This document shows, piece by piece, positions 11,722-22,139 of a stretch of 64,000 nucleotides of DNA. Each line of letters begins with the position of its first letter. Positions within the stretch are counted from its first letter, which is position 1. The translations under genes were made by a program, and so were the position numbers. The notes below the pieces were generated by a model. The model did not search any database. It was not told where the DNA came from and worked only from the letters and a program-made list of their open reading frames with translations. Location: contig NC_053040.3 in the NCBI RefSeq assembly GCF_002575655.3, positions 361,334,267-361,398,266 of the forward strand. The letters are read 5' to 3'. This DNA is from Aegilops tauschii subsp. strangulata (taxonomy: Eukaryota; Streptophyta; Magnoliopsida; Poales; Poaceae).

Positions 11722-13870
11722 AAGCTGGGTTGCCTTGCTCCTGTGTTTACCCCTACGTTCCCGATTGTTCGGCTAGGGAGTAAAGGGAGCACCTCTGCGA
11801 TTGTCACGATCGGGTCATCCGAGCTCGGACCTCAGTCTGGGTGAAGCCAAAAGCTAGCGCTCTTATTGTTTTCAATCATGGTTGGCACACAACGGAACTC
11901 ATGAGTACAAAAAATCTATTGCATAGGTCTCATAGTAATAATGAGCAACCGAAGAAAGGTATCGGTGGGGGTACTATTTTCTTCGAAGATGCTTCTTACA
12001 CTTCGTCAATAATATAGCATAAGTTCCCTGAGCGTGCTTTGTCTGTTACAGCCTTATGGCTTGATTGCCTGGTTATCGGAAACACCGTTGATATTCTCGA
12101 CAGGTGGAGTACATAACACTTTTTGGCCCTTGACCGAAGAGGGAGAAGCCGACGGTCGGTTAAGACGTGTTTAAAGTTCGGGTGAACACATATATGATAT
12201 AAGTACTTCGGTACATACAATCATTATACATAAAATTCTTTTACCCAAGTCACTTGGGGGCTCTTAAATTTATATGAGTTGTTTTATAATAAGTGTTCTT
12301 CTTCTTAGTCGTTGCAAAGTCTTTTTTATCACTCCTTTTTTTCCACGAGTGTGTGGTCACTAGCCGGGGAGCCTAATTTCTCTCTCAAAGCCGCTAGAGT
12401 TTAGTTTGCTAAACTGGCCTAACGAGAAGTACTCCGCCTTCGGGATAGGAGGTTGAAGCCGTAGGCTGACCCGCTTTAAGTATTGAGATAGGATGTGTCA
12501 TGTTAAAGCATGATAGAAGCACTTTTTTTTCTAAGACCAATTTTTGATTTGGCACCGAACACTTGATCTAGTTCAGACGTCCAGTTTTTACTGAAGTTTT
12601 TTGGTTTTCCAAGCCTATGGCACTTTTAAACTATTTGCGTGTTTCCAGCATAAGTCTTGCAGTGCAACGCCGGACACCTTTAGAGATCTGGCAAAAACAT
12701 CCTCGGATATTGCTATATATGCACTAGTTTCGAATTGTGTCTTCGGTCAATAGTTGGGTTGCCCGGCCCCTGTGCTTGCCTCCTACGTTCCGCTTTGTTC
12801 GGCTAGGAGCACAAAGGGAGAACCACTACGATTGTGCTTCCAGCTTGCATGGTTAAGCGCCTCATTGGAGAAAGCCGAAAACTGACTGTCACAATAAGCG
12901 TAAACTGGTCAGCGATCCGATGACTGTATTAAACTATAAAGATCGATATAGGTCACCCCGTGTTAAATGATGGTCCGTTCATAACATTGGCCGAAGTGTT
13001 TACGGCTTGACCTCGACTGTCGCCAAACACTAATCGGGGGCTAGTAACTAACCTCCCAACTTTAAGCTCCTATGACTAAGTGAAAGTTATAAAGCCCGCA
13101 TATCTGATTGCCTCGTTTCCGCTAACACAACCGCCTTCGGGCACCGAGACTTCGGCTAAGGGTTGTCTTGTTATTACGGAAACACCCTGCATAGTATCTA
13201 CAAGGGGGTGGAAGCCGACGATGGGCCACTTTCAACTGATAAACGGTCGCAACGGAGTGAAAATTATCATATCATTAGCATTTGTATTTAATATACGAGG
13301 GCTGCCTTCCGTAATCATCATTATAAAGCCATAAATATGCATCAATTTGACTTAATATTTTGGCCAAGCTGGGTTGCCTGGCTCCTGTGCTTACCCCTAC
13401 GTTCCTGATTGTTCGGCTAGGCGGTAAAGGGAGCACCTCTGTGATTGTTACTGCCGAGTCATCCGAGTTAGTACCTCAGACTGGGTGAAGCCGAAAGCTA
13501 GCAATCTTAAAGTATCACATTGGTTGGCAACGACGGAAGTGAAAATTTTGGTTCATTAATACCATAGAGTTCGGGAACTTTCCCCAAACTAAATCCTCAA
13601 TATTTTTCTCCTGCATTGATCGGAAGTGAGGTTTCATGATCATGGTTGGCATGACAACCCAAAGAAAGAAACCGATAGCGGGACTATTTTCTTTGGAAGA
13701 TGTTTCTTACGTTATAAAGTAATATAACATATCTCTCCGCGTCCTTTGTTTATAAAACCGTATGGCCGGATTGCCTTGTTTGTCGTAATCTTTGCCCTTG
13801 TAAAGGCTCTATAAAGTAGGACAAACACTCCCCGGCTACTGGCCGAGGAGGTTGAAGCCGATGGTCGGTC
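11722..13870 (+). repeat. ~1.65-kb diverged direct repeats in the nested element
   Basis: The block AAGCTGGGTTGCC...GTTCGGCTAGG...AAAGGGAGCACC occurs at about 11722, 12746 (more diverged) and 13363. A second block with TATTTTCTTCGAAGATG, a glycine-free AT stretch and GAAGCCGACGGTCGGT recurs at about 11977 and 13680. The interior is built from duplicated modules, not genes. Confidence 0.6.
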
Positions 13871-14539
13871 AACAATGTTTTGTACAATGCGGATCCGAGC
13901 ATTAATGATGTAGAGTACTTGGATACATAGAATCATTACACGTAATTTGTGATTTTACTTCAGATATCGATCCTTAATTCGGCCACCCGTGCCCACATTA
14001 AGGCTCGGGGGACTACTGGGCTTCGTGCTTATTATTTACAAATATTAAAGGGGTACATTGATCCCCTGATCTGGTGTTGCCACCCGACCAGTGTCTCGGG
14101 GGCTACTGCATTGCCTATTCAAGGCAGAAAATTCAAAGTGCTCAGTGTTCGGCTTGACCGAACTATGTGCAAACGCGTCTTCGGACAACAATAGGTCCCA
14201 TATGGACCTATCCGGCATCAAGCTGGTATATTACGGCGACTTCTCAAAACCCTCTCTCAAGGGTCCGTCCGCCGATCACTATCTCCTCTAAAGTGCATCT
14301 CGGAATGTTAGACCGACACATACCTTGAGGGCTACTGGCTACATATCTTGTCAGTAATTAAATTGCATCAATCGGAAATAAAATGCGCAAACAATCAGCC
14401 CAAGCCCAAGGTGGTGCGTCACCTCGGAAGCAGCCTGGCATAAAGCTCGGGCGCTAGTGGATGGCTCCATAGAGGGCATTTCCGGCATTAAGCTCGGCTA
14501 AACTCCTTCAACTTTTTTGAACCAAGGTGATCTATGACA

Positions 14540-14710
14540 CCTCGGATGCAGTTCGGCGTTGGAGCTCGGCTGTAACAATACTCTTCGGATACAGTCCGGC
14601 GGTGGAGCTCGGATACATTCCGGCGGTGGAGCTCGGAAGCGGTCCGGCGTTGGTGCTCAGCCGCAAAAGATACCTCTAATGAAGTCCGGCGTTGGAGCTC
14701 GGACGCAAGA
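14540..14710 (+). repeat. short tandem repeat near the 3' end of the nested element
   Basis: The core TCCGGCGGTGGAGCTCGGA recurs about five times with variation (GTTCGGCGTTGGAGCTCGG at 14551, then 14597, 14621, 14643 and 14682). Irregular spacing of 24-46 bases suggests replication slippage. Confidence 0.7.
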
Positions 14711-14964
14711 GGACACTGCCGCCCGGGAACAACTTCAAACCCGAGGTGTGGCATAAAAATAACAAGGCATTGATAAAGGCCGGAAACTTAAAGGGGCTCC
14801 TCGGATACCTGACGTGTAAACTCTTTGGATTCACTTTGGCGATCCTCAAGATCGAAGATGGAAAGATTTGTTGAACCAGTTTTCAAGACCGACGACCGAA
14901 GATGAAGAACAGTTCGGAAGAATCGAGGAGCGTCCCCAACTTGAAGACCAGTTCAGGGGGCTAC

Positions 14965-15382
14965 TGACGGTGTCCTGGACCAGGGGGACTCACCACGTTG
15001 TCTCCCGATCAGTTAGATTGGGCCGAGGCCCCCATGGCCGTATACTCATGGGCCAGTTCGGACAGCCCCTGCCGCATACAAGGAAGACTCCACAAGACTT
15101 GGTGCCCAAGGCGAGGACTCTCCTAAACCCTAGGCCTCCGGTGTGTTATATAAACCGAGGCCAGGCTAGTCAATAGACAATCTCATATTCATTACTAGTA
15201 TCTCATGGTAGATACATGTACTGTGTACTACACCCATATGAATACAATCAAAAGCAGCATGTAGGGTATTATCTCTTCGAGAGAGCCTGAAGCTGGGTAA
15301 AATCCCATGTCCATGTTACCATCGCTCCAAGACGCCTAGCTTAGGACCCCTACTACAAGATATGCCGGATATTGAACCGACA
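14965..15382 (+). repeat. 3' LTR of nested element
   Basis: It is preceded by the polypurine tract TTCAGGGGGCTAC (14952-14964). It starts TGACGGTGTCC and ends GAACCGACA, differing from the 5' copy at only a few positions. Confidence 0.92.
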
Positions 15383-16347
15383 AGGACCAAATTCCTCGTG
15401 AAGGAATTGCTATATGTGCCAAGAACAGTCTATTGCATTCTGACGAAGACAATGAGTCCCATCAAAGGTCACGACTCGTCTGATGAAGAAGTCGTTGGCA
15501 TCATGAAGAATCTGCTATTCAACATCATGCATCGCATTCCTGTCAACTATCATGATTTCTTCATGAGGACTCTGGCCAATGTTGCACTCTCTCCGTTTGA
15601 GTTGAAGCCTTATGCTCCTTGGATGATGAGATTCCTCAGAACAAGGTCTTCACTCAACTACAAGGCTAATTTTCAGAATCACCTCAGCTACTTGCCCCCA
15701 ATTGAAGTCCTCAAGCGGACATATTCCTCAGCTGATGAAAAGGGCAAGGCACCTGCTGTCATTGATGAAGGCATTCGTCCATTGGATGGTCAGTTTCACA
15801 AAGCTGCATCTTATTCCACCAATGATGACTCTGCCACTCATGATTCTGCTGCCAATGCATCCAAGCCAAATCCTCAAGCCACTGCTCCTCGAGTGATGAC
15901 TGACCGTGAGCTGCTTCTTAGTCTTCACCAGAAGGTGGATCAAAACCATAAATGGGTTAAGCGTCAGTTTGGTTCTATTCTTCACAACATGACTGCTACA
16001 CATAATGCAGTGAAGACAAACCATTACTACCTCCATGAAGTCTTCGGTCGCACCTGGGCTATCTTATCTCATCTGTATGGTGAAGAAGATCTGAAGCAAA
16101 TGGGTCTCAAGGAGGACTTTGACTGGTCTGCACCTCCACCGAAGAAATACAAGAAGGTCAAGGTTCCTTCCTTGGTGGCCAGCTCATATTCTTCATCGCG
16201 CGAAACCGACGAGCATGAAGACTTGGACGACACTGCGGCAGGCCCTACTACGACAAACGACCCCAACATCGCTGGCGCTCCTTCATCAACATGATATTCT
16301 TCAGGGGCGTTAGTCCTCATTTTCAACCCTTTTGGTTATTCGATGAC

Positions 16348-16814
16348 AAAGGGGGAGAAATTTGAGTTAGTCTTCAAGCGGGTCTATCTTATATGGGTGT
16401 TTTTGCGAAGTTACAACTCTCGTTCTATTGATGACTTTGCTGGATCGAGTTGCAAACTTAAACTCTATGGTGCCCTGATACTTTTGCTGTGTTTTTCTGC
16501 ATCGTTATTCCTCATTAATGTTAATGCACGCATGCTGAATTACATTAGTCACCATAATTCATCATGCATTTCAAATTCTTCATATTATATGTCAAATGCA
16601 TGTATGAATTACAAGATATAGGGGGAGATCTCCATGATTCTACTCTTCAAGTGTGCAGTGCTTCAAAAGCAAAATCCTCACTATGCACATCTTCAGGGGG
16701 AGTTCTTCTATATCTTGCAATCAAATTCCTCAGTATCCGTATTTACACTTCATATGTTTATCCCCGTTGAAAACTTAACCTATATTGTCATCAATCACCA
16801 AAAAGGGGGAGATT
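16348..16814 (+). promoter_or_regulatory. array of four polypurine-tract-like motifs
   Basis: G-rich purine runs occur at 16348-16360 (AAAGGGGGAGAAA), 16617-16630 (GGGGGAGATC core), 16694-16705 (CAGGGGGAGTTC) and 16801-16814 (AAAAAGGGGGAGAT). Only the last abuts the LTR start at 16815 and would be the working plus-strand primer. Repeated PPT-like motifs before the 3' LTR are a known SIRE-lineage trait. Confidence 0.75.
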
Positions 16815-19800
16815 GTAAGTGCATCTAGTGCCCCTTAGTGATTTTGGTGTATTGAAGACTTATAGGTTAAGGGACTAATGTGTTTATGAGTGTACACAGG
16901 TCTATAAGTCTATGAGGAGCTTGATATTTACAGAGGAAGTCGACCCCTAAAAATGAAGTTCTTCAACTGAAGACTTTGGATTTCTGAAGACTTTGAAAGT
17001 GAAGAAATTGGTGTGACCTTGAAGACTTGGCATTCATTCGAGGAACATGAAGCGTGAAGACTTTTATTTTTCGTAGTTTCATTTTCTCTTTCTTGAGTCA
17101 TAGGAAACACCGTACTGTTAAAGGGGGTCGAGGAAATACTAAGGAAAAATTTACATGTGATGCTCAACTCAAAATCCTACACCTACCAATCCCTTCGAGT
17201 TAAGCCATTGGAAATCTCATACAGTTCAGTCATATTCTTCAGTGACAGATGATACGTCTCCAACGTATCTATAATTTATGAAGTATCCATGCTATTATAT
17301 TATCCATCTTAGATGTTTTATATGCATTTATATGTTACTTCATATGATTTTTGGGACTAACCTATTAACCTAGACCCTAGTGCCAGTTTGTGTTTTTTCC
17401 TTGTTTTTGAGTTTTACGGAAAAGGAATACCAAACGGAGTCCAATTGACGTGCCAATTTTTGTTGATTTTTTATGGACCAAAAGAAGCCCCTGGAGCAAA
17501 AGAGTTGGGCCAGAAGAGTCCCGGGCTGTCCATGAGGGTGGGGACGCGCCCACCCCCTGGGCGTGGGCCCCTGCCTCGTGGACGACTCGGAGACCCCCCT
17601 GACGTGAAACCAACGGCAAAAATTCCTATAAATACAGAAACCCCCAGAAAATAACCTAGATCGGAAGTTCCGCCGCCGCAAGCCTCTGTAGCCACGAGAA
17701 ATCAATCTAGGCCCTCTCTGGCACCCTGCCGGAGGGGGCCATCATCACCGGAGGCCATGGAGGAGGATCCCGGAGGGGCCATCATCGCCATGAAGGCCAA
17801 GGAACAAAGGGAGAACCTCTCCCCATCTAGGGGGGAGGCCATGGAGGAGGAAGCACAAGGGGGAGAACCTCTCCTCCTCTCTCTCGGTGGCGTCGGAGTG
17901 CCATTGGGAGGGGAATCATCGCCGCGGTGATCGTCTTCATCAACATCACTATCATCATCACCATCCTCATCTATTTAACGCGGTCCACTCTCCCGCACCC
18001 CGCTGTAATCCCTACTTGAACATGGTGCTTTATGCCACATATTATGATCCAATGATGTGTTGCCATCTTATGATGTTTTGAGTAGATATCCTTTGTCTTT
18101 GGGTTGATTGATGATCTAGATTGGTACGAGTTGTATGTTATATTTTGGTGATGTCCTATTGTGCCTCCCTATCGTGCAAGCGTGAGGGATTCCCGCTGTA
18201 GAGTGTTGCAATACATTTATGATTCCCTTATAGTGGGTTGCTTGAGTGACAGAAGCATAAACCCGAGTAAGGGGGTTGTTGCGTATGGGATAAAGGGGAC
18301 TTGATGCTTTAATGCTATGGTTGGGTTTTACCTTAATGATCTTTAGTAGTTGCGGATGCTTGCTAGAGTTCCAATCATAAGTGCATATGATCCAAGAAGA
18401 GAAAGTATGTTAGCTTATGTCTCTCCCTCATATGAAATTGCAATGACGACTATCGGTCTTGTTAACAATTGCCTAGGACAATTCCGCACACCAATCCATC
18501 ATTATTCCACACTCGCTATTTATAATATTTAGTAATATATTCTAACTTTATGATAACAGCACCTACTTTTATATTTTAGCTCTCCGATACCATACAAAGT
18601 TATCCTCTTCATACCCACAACGTAGTTTTATTTCTCGTTTCTAGTTGGAAGCAAACGTTCGGTGCACGTAGAGTCGTATCAGTGGCAGATAGGGCTTGAG
18701 AGAATATTGATCTTACCTTTAGCTCCTTGTGGGTTCGACACTCCGTACTTATCACTTCCACCTTTGGAAATTGCTACGATGATTCCCTGCACTTGGGGAT
18801 TATCAACAGAGACAAAGTTCTTCTGGTCTCTGAAGAATTTGTTCTGACTGAGGAGTTAGGAATTCGCCAGTGCAGATTGCTTACACAGTGAGGAACATGA
18901 TAGCCCTGAGGAATTTGAGCCTCAAATATCCGACCGTTGCTGTGCTATGCGCCAGCTGTCCCAAAATATCTACCCACCTAACGGTCATATCATTGAAAGG
19001 CATTTATGTCTTATCATGTCGGGCTGCTCCCTAGGCTATAAATAGCCGCCCCCTACAACCACTAGCTGGTTGGCTGCTCCGAGAGAAACTGACACTTGTC
19101 ATTTGAGAGCATCCCATCCTCCGAGGACTTTGAGAGAAAATCATCGAGTGAGGAAAACGCAAACCCAAACACCTACAAACCCAAAGTGATTGAGCATCAC
19201 TCAAGAAATTGATCTTGCGTAGATCCGATGCTTGTTACCTTTGAAGACTGTGCTTCTTCCAGACGGTTAGGCGTCATGGTCTAGAGCATCCAAGAGGAAA
19301 TTGTGGATCGTCGAGTGACCGAGTTTGTGAAGGTTCGGAAGTCACCTGAAGACTTACCACGAGTGATTGGGCGAGTTCTGTGTGACCTTAGCTCAAGGAG
19401 AATATGGTGAGGGCTGTGTGTCCGGGACTGTGTGTGCTCAGGTTTAAATACCTAGCCGCTCCAACCAGATGTACAACTGAGACAGCAGTTGGAACTGGTC
19501 TACCAAATCATTGTCTTCACCAAGCTTACTGGTTCTATTTCCTCAACTCTTTCATTTCCTCATTACAGTAGTTGTGTGCTTGTTCATATCTGTTTGAAGA
19601 CTTTGACTGAAGACTTTCTCAATTTCCTCAGTTCAATTTCTTCAGTCTGTTTGTCTTCATCCTGTTTTATCCTGTGTTTACGCTTTCTATACTCTGTGCT
19701 TGTCTTGATTTCATCATGATGACCATGCCTATGTTCTGTTATGTTTACATCTGAGTACTTATTCCGCTGCAAGTAGTTCTTCGCTTAGGAATTTCCTCAC

Positions 19801-19873
19801 CCTGAAATTCCTCAGTGAAGAATTCATAAAAATCGCCTATTCACCCCCCTCTAGTCAATATAACGCACTTTTA
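16815..19873 (+). repeat. 3' LTR of the Copia element, split by a solo LTR
   Basis: It starts TGTAAGTGCATCTAG right after the PPT. It ends CGCACTTTTA, with the terminal CA mutated to TA compared with the 5' copy. Without the 1,556-bp insertion and one target copy the LTR is about 1.5 kb, typical of this lineage. Confidence 0.88.
17250..18805. mobile_element. solo LTR, Gypsy-like
   Basis: A 1,556-bp segment starts TGATACGTCTCCAACGTATC and ends GGGGATTATCA. It is flanked by ACAGA at 17245-17249 and 18806-18810. There is no second LTR and no coding interior, so this is a solo LTR left by recombination between the LTRs of one element. The start sequence is a very common Triticeae LTR end; I do not assign the family. 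Confidence 0.93.
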
Positions 19874-19980
19874 GTACGGTTGCACATCCTACCGCCAGGG
19901 CCTTTGGCGGTAGGGGCTTACCGCCACGACGCCTGGCGGTAGGGTATGCAACCCTACCACTGATTTGGTGGCAGTTTCGG
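19874..19980. repeat. TACCGCCA/TGGCGGTA inverted repeats
   Basis: Two adjacent stem-loops read CTACCGCCA-GGGCCT-TTGGCGGTAG and TACCGCCA-CGACGCC-TGGCGGTA (19892-19940). The stems are nearly perfect. This is probably a dispersed repeat or the edge of another DNA element. Confidence 0.6.
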
Positions 19981-20657
19981 TCACTGGAGGCTGGCGTGCG
20001 GTGGGAGGCCACTTTCGGCATATGTTGTCGTCCACTGTGGCCTTAGGCGCAGACAATGCTTGATGCCATCGTCGTACCACAGCAAGTGATCCGCGTACTC
20101 CTCCCAGTCAATCACTTTTCTCTCCACATCTTTGCGAGTTTTCCACTGGTTCCATTCAGTCACGTATTTGGCATGTTGCTCTCCCCAATCGGTTATAGAC
20201 TGATTCTTCTTCCTGCTCAGCCTGCAAAGCATAAGAAAGAATGTAAAACACCATTAGGAAGAATGTAAAACATCAAAACGAAACTTGGTAACGATGAGAA
20301 CAGGCGGTGGTACTCACAAGTGCAGGTCTTAGCCACCGGTATCTTTGACGATGCCGGCTGGTCGTGTACGTTGCGCCTTACCAAATTGCGCGGTAGCGCG
20401 CTCTAGCAAGTGGTACTCGACGGCATAGACACAAATCATGGCCACGATGCACCGCCAGAGAAGCCGGTCCTACTTGCACATCGCGTTCAGCTCAAACCCC
20501 CACTCTCGGTCGTCAGCATACGGCCGCCAGTTAACCTAGTACCAAAAGTGGTAAGCTCAAGTGAAAGTGTTGTCGACCACATTCGAAATCTAGTTCTTAT
20601 ACCTGGAAAGGTGTCAGAGCATCAAGCTTGTTGATGAAGATCTTGCACAAGGCCTTG
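19981..20657 (-). pseudogene. plant mobile domain (PMD/MAIN-like) gene fragment
   Basis: Read on the minus strand from 20657 downwards, three coding pieces appear: one with CKIFINKLDALTPFQ; one with WRPYADDREWGFELNAMC, VYAVEYHLLERA and FGKAQRTRPAGIV; and, after a 96-bp intron (20317-20222, GTGAGTACC...TTTGCAG), a piece with YVTEWNQWKTRK and YADHLLWYDD that ends at 19981. The WRPY...AVEYHL...QFGK order is that of plant mobile domain proteins, a family often carried by or derived from transposons. In-frame stops (for example between VNW and the preceding exon, and within KDTGG-DLHL) and the loss of the 5' exons at the CACTA boundary mark it as broken. The boundaries are estimates. Confidence 0.5.
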
Positions 20658-20979
20658 CACTACAAAAAAAAAAGACACATCCGTGACATTTTGGGCCGAA
20701 CGAAAATTTTTCTGTCATACTTATGACACTTCTATGATGATAATTGTGACAAAACCCGGTATCATCATAGATGTGGTGGGCTCCTACTTCTATGACAAAA
20801 AATCATGACAGAAAATGGGCTTTTCGTCCTGGGCGGGCCGGAGACGCAGCTGCATGACATTCTTTGGGCCGTCCATGACGGAAAAAAACATGGTAGAATC
20901 AAGGGCGAGGAAAATATTGGGGTGTTCCTGGTTACGGTGGGTGGTCGGGGCCGAGCGATGCGCGTTTCTCTCATACACG

Positions 20980-21170
20980 CACGCGCATGGGTGCGAGGCG
21001 TTGGGCTCTAACTGAACCCGAGCGAGGCGTTGGGCTCTAACTGAACCGAGCGATTGCACTGCAGGCTACGCGTTACTAAATCCGAGCGATCGATGGCTGT
21101 TAACTGAACCCGATCGAGCGATTCCTTCGCTACTGCTGCTAACTGAAGCCGATCGATGCTGCCTCTGGAT
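20980..21170 (+). repeat. ACTGAACCCGAGCGA-type subterminal repeats
   Basis: About six diverged copies of CTAACTGAACC(C)GA(G/T)CGA lie within 190 bases, some in direct tandem (GAGGCGTTGGGCTCTAACTG appears twice at 20995 and 21023). Clustered subterminal motifs are typical of CACTA ends. Confidence 0.6.
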
Positions 21171-21930
21171 GAACAGTGAGCGTTGTTGGGGGGGTTTGGA
21201 TGAACAGTTCCCGGTGGGGGTGGATGAACAGGACCCCGTGGTGTTGCCTGTGGATGAACATGACCCCGATTGATCGAGCCGGTTGGGGCTGGATGAACAG
21301 GACCCCGTGGAGGGATGGATGAACAGGACCACCCCATGGAGGGCTGGATGAACAGTAGACGGTGGAGGGCTGGATGAACAGTAGCCCGTGGAGGGGTGGT
21401 TGAATAGGAGCCTGTGGAGATGGCTGGTTGAACAGTATCCGGTGGAGTAGCGCGCGGTGGAGGCTGGATGAACCGGAGCCCGTGGATGAACAGTCGCAGG
21501 TGGAGGCTAGAGGAGGTCGACGGTGGATGAACAGTAGCCCGTGGGGGCTGGAGGGGGTCGACGGTGGAGATGAACATTATCCCGTGGAGTCCCGTTTTGC
21601 GGTACGCCACACCCCTCTCGATGAACAGGACCCCCGTTTCGACCGTAGCGCTCCAACACAAGTTTGTTTCCTCCGTTTTGTGGTACGCCACACCCCTCCC
21701 GATGAACAGGACCCCCGTTTCGACCGTAGGAGGTCCGTTTCCTCCATTTTGCGGTACGCCAGACCCCTCCCGATGAACAGGATCCCATTTCGAACGTGGC
21801 CGGTCGAACACAAGGCCGTTTCCTCCGTTCTGCGGTACGCCAGGCCTCGTTTCCATCGGTTGTTCCGCCCAAGCCGGTTGGCTCCCACGCATTCCGTTGC
21901 CTCCCGATGAACATGACGCATTCCGTTGCC
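21170..21930 (+). repeat. GGATGAACAG-centred tandem repeats
   Basis: More than twenty copies of (G)GATGAACAG(G/T)A recur every 20-60 bases. Further on they form larger ~70-120-bp units with GCGGTACGCCACACCCCTC and CGTTTCGACCGTAG. The long open frames on both strands here are by-products of the repeat and encode nothing recognisable. Confidence 0.75.
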
Positions 21931-22139
21931 TCCCCATGAACGCAACAACGACGCAGTTTCTCCGTTCCGACCCAGCCATGTACACGAGCCCTGGCCGTAC
22001 GTATGCGTGAGAAGGCATTCGAGACCCCGCCCGTATGTACGTACGTGGCTGTATTTTCTTTCTTGCACACTGGCCGCTGTACGTACGTGTACATGCTACG
22101 TGCACGCCTCTACATCAACCAGTATGTACGTACACGTTC

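Larger units (their letters stand above)
9289..15382 (+). mobile_element. non-coding LTR retrotransposon (LARD-like), nested
   Basis: Two near-identical LTRs (9289-9708 and 14965-15382, 420 and 418 bp, TG...CA) bound 5.26 kb of interior. The target duplication AGGAC is at 9284-9288 and 15383-15387. The interior has no gag or pol motif in any frame and holds tandem modules of 240 bp and ~1.65 kb. It must be mobilised in trans. The LTR start (TGATGGTGTCCTGGACCAGG) is a type I associate with wheat Gypsy-like families, but I cannot name the family securely. Confidence 0.93.
6482..16294 (+). pseudogene. post-pol long ORF of the Copia element, interrupted
   Basis: The frame starts ATG TCC GCT at 6482 and ends with TGA at 16294. 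It stays in one phase throughout, broken by four TAG codons (7289, 7793, 8678, 8774) and by the 6.1-kb insertion. Removing the insertion plus one target copy (6,099 bases) restores the phase and about 1,237 codons. The N-terminal third is basic and lysine-rich (GKKPQKGRKRPE). A Ser/Pro/Ala-rich repeat segment follows (MPSRPSFSAMPSRPNSSKPS), then acidic Glu/Asp-rich stretches. A globular C-terminal part (8780-9288 and 15388-15690) includes FWTASHANFYSSLLF and VNYHDFFMRTLANVALSPFE, which faintly recalls the 'putative plant transposon protein' domain. The end is basic again (PPPKKYKKVKVPS). No signal peptide or clear membrane segment is visible, so an envelope role is not supported. Its function is unknown. 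Confidence 0.75.
1..19873 (+). mobile_element. SIRE/Maximus-type Copia retrotransposon, 5' end outside window
   Basis: The region reads as one LTR retrotransposon on the plus strand: partial 5' LTR, gag remnant, protease, integrase, reverse transcriptase and RNase H in Copia order, a long post-pol frame, a polypurine tract and a 3' LTR. The last ~580 bases of both LTRs match in sequence. The 3' LTR begins TGTAAGTGCATCTAGTGCCC directly after an A5G5-type polypurine tract, a start I associate with wheat Maximus-like elements. Two younger insertions lie inside. Removing them leaves roughly 12 kb within the window, and about 0.9 kb of 5' LTR should lie upstream. PBS, gag start and several codons are lost, so it cannot be autonomous. 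The target duplication cannot be checked because the left end is missing. Confidence 0.85.

Noticed and set aside
6482..16294. Envelope gene of a SIRE-type element
   Set aside because: No signal peptide, transmembrane segment or coiled-coil fusion region is visible. The protein is hydrophilic with basic and acidic stretches.
19888..19945. MicroRNA precursor from the TACCGCCA hairpins
   Set aside because: The stems are only 8-9 bases and the motif looks like a dispersed repeat. There is no evidence of processing.
21008..22105. 365-codon minus-strand open frame
   Set aside because: It tracks the GGATGAACAG repeats exactly, has a biased composition (Ser, Pro, His, Arg) and no known motif.
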